This document shows, piece after piece, positions 7,958 through 9,670 of a stretch of DNA of 9,670 bases. The position numbers and the translations under genes were made by a program. The number at the start of each line of letters is the position of its first letter. The first letter of the stretch is position 1. Under the pieces are notes generated by a model that was given only the letters and a program-made list of their open reading frames with translations, was not told the DNA's origin and ran no database searches. The stretch is from an uncultured Eubacterium sp. (GTDB lineage: Bacteria > Bacillota > Clostridia > Lachnospirales > Lachnospiraceae), in contig CAMKHH010000022.1 of the NCBI GenBank assembly GCA_946412445.1, forward strand, positions 1 through 9,670. The letters run 5' to 3'.

Positions 7958-7988
7958 AAGGGCGAAGGAACTCCGCGGTACCACCTTT
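7958..7988 (-). promoter_or_regulatory. T-box antiterminator
   Basis: Helix A1 is AAGG (7987-7984) with CCTT (7961-7958). The 7-nt bulge TGGTACC follows, and helix A2 is GCG (7976-7974) with CGC (7964-7962), which fits the conserved T-box antiterminator. A competing 6-bp helix, CTTCGC (7967-7962) with GTGAAG (7952-7947), would use up its 3' strand and may be the uninduced alternative. Confidence 0.85.
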
Positions 7989-8173
7989 GTTTATCACTTC
8001 ATTATCCTTTAACGGGGACCGACCGGGAATGCTTACTGATATGAATTCGGCACTCCAGTTCAAAAGCTACCTTCCGTAACTGCCTTCCGGACAATCTTTC
8101 AGCCGATGAATCGTCCTCTCTTCGGGCGGCACTTTTACGTACTCCTCTTTCTCATCACTTTTATCTTTTGTCT

Positions 8174-8202
8174 ATCATAGACGGCTTTTAAATATTTGTC
8201 AA
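8174..8202 (-). promoter_or_regulatory. Sigma-A promoter of the valS operon
   Basis: TTGACA (8202-8197, perfect -35) and TATGAT (8179-8174, five of six matches to the -10) are separated by 17 nt, placing the start point near 8168-8167. The -35 begins 7 nt after the glycosidase stop codon. The -10 lies inside a 13-bp perfect inverted repeat (8170-8182). Confidence 0.88.
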
Positions 8203-8209
8203 GAGAAAA

Positions 8210-9601
8210 TCAGTCGGACAGCCCTCTGGCAATCGAAATATTTTTCAGCTTTACAGTTCCGTCTGTAGCAAAGAAGCTTAAAGAGTCCCCTGGCTTCTCA
8301 TACATTCTGACATTTAAAGCAACCCCATTTACATAAAGCGTTGCAATGGTATCATCCAGAATCAACTGAAAGTGGCAGGTCTCTTCTGCAGCCAGGGTAA
8401 TCGGACGCTCAAGACCGATATTCATACAGCCAAACCATGGCCAGTTCGGGTTTTTCTCAAATACATATTTATTCTCTCCCGGCAGGAAAATATACTGATA
8501 AGACTGTCCGGATTTTTCATCCTCAAGGATGCGGATTCCGAAAGACCGGGTGCCTTCTTGGAAGGTGATATCAGCTTCAAAGGAATAGATATCCCCGCAG
8601 CTTTGAAACAGTACCTGTTCCTCTCTGGCATGAGGCGTTTCAATGAATACATCCTCTGTCCTTTCACGTTCATGAAACGCATTCCATACGGTATCCGGTA
8701 TCTTTACTCCTAATGTCCCATCCGGACGCTGGTAAACCTCGTGTGCCACAAAGGTGCCTCCCCATTCGAAGTTTTTCCGGTCATCACAGTCTTCCCTTGT
8801 AGGTACCCATCCGAAAAGAATTCGCTGTCCATCCAGGCAGAACGTACGTCCGGCATAATAAGCACGTCCGTCAAATGCATCGTCCACCGGTGCAATCCAG
8901 GGACCGTTCAGGCTCTTGCTCATACGGTAAATAATTTTATTTTTATCGCTATACTCAGAGATAATATGATACCACCAGTCTCCAATTCTAAAGAGATCCG
9001 GCATTTCATGCATTGTATACAGACCCGGTGCCCAGAAATCCCCCCGGAACTCCCAATTTTTCAAATCTTTTGAGACAAATTTTACCGTTCTGCCGCTTTG
9101 TTCTGTTTTAGGTCCAATTTTTCTGGCGCCCAGAATCAGAAGATAATTTTGTTCCTCTTCGTTCCAGATAACAAACGGATCCCTCCAGTCATCCGGGTCG
9201 TAGCCCTCCTGTGGGCAGAATGTAAGCGACTCCTGAGTTTTCGTCCAATGATACAAGTCATCGGAGACTGCATGCATCAATACCTGAGAGGCCTTCCCCC
9301 TGGCAGGGTAATCACGATTATACCCTGTATAGAAAATGTGAAACTGCCCTTCCGCTTCGAATACGCTTCCTGCAAAGATAAACTGATCCTGCTCCTCATC
9401 CGTTCCCCGCCAAACTGCTACCCCGCAGTCCTCATAGTGCACGAAATCGGAAGTAGTAGCCAGATCCCAGCCAAATGGCTCTCCAAAGGGACCGGGCTTT
9501 CTTGTATCTCTTTGGTGATAAAGGAAAAATTTATCCTTGTACCCAAAAGGCATGCAGTCTCCAAACCAGGTGTCCGGAAATTGGTAATACAGTCTGTTCA
9601 T
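8210..9601 (-). CDS. GH32-like glycoside hydrolase (clan GH-J, beta-fructosidase related)
   Basis: This 463-residue protein has the layout of GH32 enzymes: an N-terminal five-bladed beta-propeller (about 1-310) and a C-terminal beta-sandwich (about 325-463). The catalytic set can be read as D15 in the N-terminal WFGDCMPF strand (nucleophile position), FAGS (76-79, matching FSGS), FYTG (90-93), W139-R140-D141-P142 (the RDP transition-state stabiliser) and E199 in MHEMPDLF (general acid/base position). The first and last motifs differ from the canonical WMNDPNG and EC, so this is a divergent branch and the substrate is uncertain. Fructans or fructosides are likely; another furanoside is possible. 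There is no signal peptide, so it should act on imported oligosaccharide. The ATG is preceded by AGAGGG. An operator-like palindrome covers its promoter, which suggests substrate-dependent control. No transporter or regulator gene is visible in the window. Confidence 0.85.
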   Translation of the reverse strand: MNRLYYQFPDTWFGDCMPFGYKDKFFLYHQRDTRKPGPFGEPFGWDLATTSDFVHYEDCGVAVWRGTDEEQDQFIFAGSVFEAEGQFHIFYTGYNRDYPARGKASQVLMHAVSDDLYHWTKTQESLTFCPQEGYDPDDWRDPFVIWNEEEQNYLLILGARKIGPKTEQSGRTVKFVSKDLKNWEFRGDFWAPGLYTMHEMPDLFRIGDWWYHIISEYSDKNKIIYRMSKSLNGPWIAPVDDAFDGRAYYAGRTFCLDGQRILFGWVPTREDCDDRKNFEWGGTFVAHEVYQRPDGTLGVKIPDTVWNAFHERERTEDVFIETPHAREEQVLFQSCGDIYSFEADITFQEGTRSFGIRILEDEKSGQSYQYIFLPGENKYVFEKNPNWPWFGCMNIGLERPITLAAEETCHFQLILDDTIATLYVNGVALNVRMYEKPGDSLSFFATDGTVKLKNISIARGLSD

Positions 9602-9624
9602 AAAAAACCCTCTCTTTCATTTTC

Positions 9625-9653
9625 ATTATATGTTTTAGTTAATTGAAGCATAA
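9625..9653 (-). promoter_or_regulatory. Promoter of the GH32-like gene (good -10, weak -35)
   Basis: A perfect TATAAT (9630-9625) lies 23 nt before the ATG. At 17-nt spacing the -35 position reads TTATGC (9653-9648), a poor match. A weak -35 often goes with activator dependence, but an overlapping palindrome also allows repression. The predicted leader is about 16-18 nt and contains the ribosome binding site. Confidence 0.55.
9629..9652. promoter_or_regulatory. Operator-like 24-bp imperfect palindrome over the GH32-like promoter
   Basis: The half-sites read TATGTTTTAGTT and, on the other strand, TATGCTTCAATT, so 9 of 12 positions are symmetric around a central TTAA. It runs from inside the -10 across the spacer into the -35 region, a typical place for a repressor. 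The centre lacks the CG dinucleotide common in LacI-family and CcpA sites, so the regulator family is unknown. Confidence 0.5.
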
Positions 9654-9670
9654 AGTTATTTGATTTCATC

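Larger units (their letters stand above)
7871..8168 (-). ncRNA. Valine-specific T-box leader riboswitch of valS
   Basis: T-box leaders bind uncharged tRNA and allow readthrough into the synthetase gene. Stem I base is TGA/TCA plus TGAG/TTCA (8157-8151 with 8045-8037), and a GAGTA loop-E-like motif follows. The helix CGTAA/TTACG then leads to GGAAG followed by the specifier GTA (8070-8068), a valine codon in the same place as the specifier of characterised leaders such as glyQS. The T-box sequence AAAGGTGGTACCGCGG is at 7988-7973. Its bulge UGGU matches the ACCA end expected for tRNA-Val with discriminator A. The antiterminator pairs AAGG/CCTT and GCG/CGC (7987-7958). A terminator hairpin follows. 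The 5' end near 8168 is inferred from the promoter. Confidence 0.95.

Noticed and set aside
9098..9646. 182-codon plus-strand open frame
   Set aside because: It is antisense to the glycosidase gene and runs through its promoter region. The glycosidase frame has clear family motifs and this one has none.
9629..9652. CcpA catabolite-response (cre) site
   Set aside because: The palindrome has a TTAA centre and lacks the central CG of the cre consensus.

Overview
The window looks like chromosome of a low-to-moderate GC Gram-positive anaerobe, most likely a Lachnospiraceae-type clostridium. This is inferred from AGGAG-type ribosome binding sites, sigma-A-type promoters, a T-box leader in front of an aminoacyl-tRNA synthetase gene, an LtaS-family enzyme, and the protein sequences themselves. 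All genes lie on the minus strand, so transcription runs from high to low coordinates. I saw no tRNA or rRNA gene, CRISPR array, insertion sequence, phage gene or attachment site.

In transcription order: (1) 9670-8210 holds a promoter overlapped by a 24-bp imperfect palindrome (probable operator), then a cytoplasmic clan GH-J glycosidase related to GH32 beta-fructosidases. (2) 8202-7829 is a sigma-A promoter and a valine T-box leader with a readable GUA specifier, an antiterminator and a terminator. (3) 7828-5180 is valS. (4) 5147-3036, only 32 nt after valS, is an LtaS/sulfatase-fold polyglycerolphosphate synthase with an extra IPT/TIG-like C-terminal domain. (5) After a short gap with a nested inverted repeat and a probable promoter comes folC (2900-1605, probable TTG start). 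(6) folC is followed by a 52-residue protein of unknown function (1586-1428), coupled by an ATGA overlap to (7) a membrane protein with an N-terminal zinc ribbon and TPR repeats on both sides of one transmembrane segment. That last gene runs off the left edge.

valS-folC is a known neighbour pair in Firmicutes such as Bacillus subtilis. Here an envelope-polymer synthase gene sits between the two, and probably falls under the valine T-box through readthrough from valS. The glycosidase gene looks like an independently regulated catabolic gene with no terminator of its own before the valS promoter. The window is mostly housekeeping. The least explained parts are the small protein/TPR membrane protein pair, the C-terminal domain of the LtaS-like enzyme, the divergent catalytic motifs of the GH32-like enzyme, and the architecture of the T-box leader.
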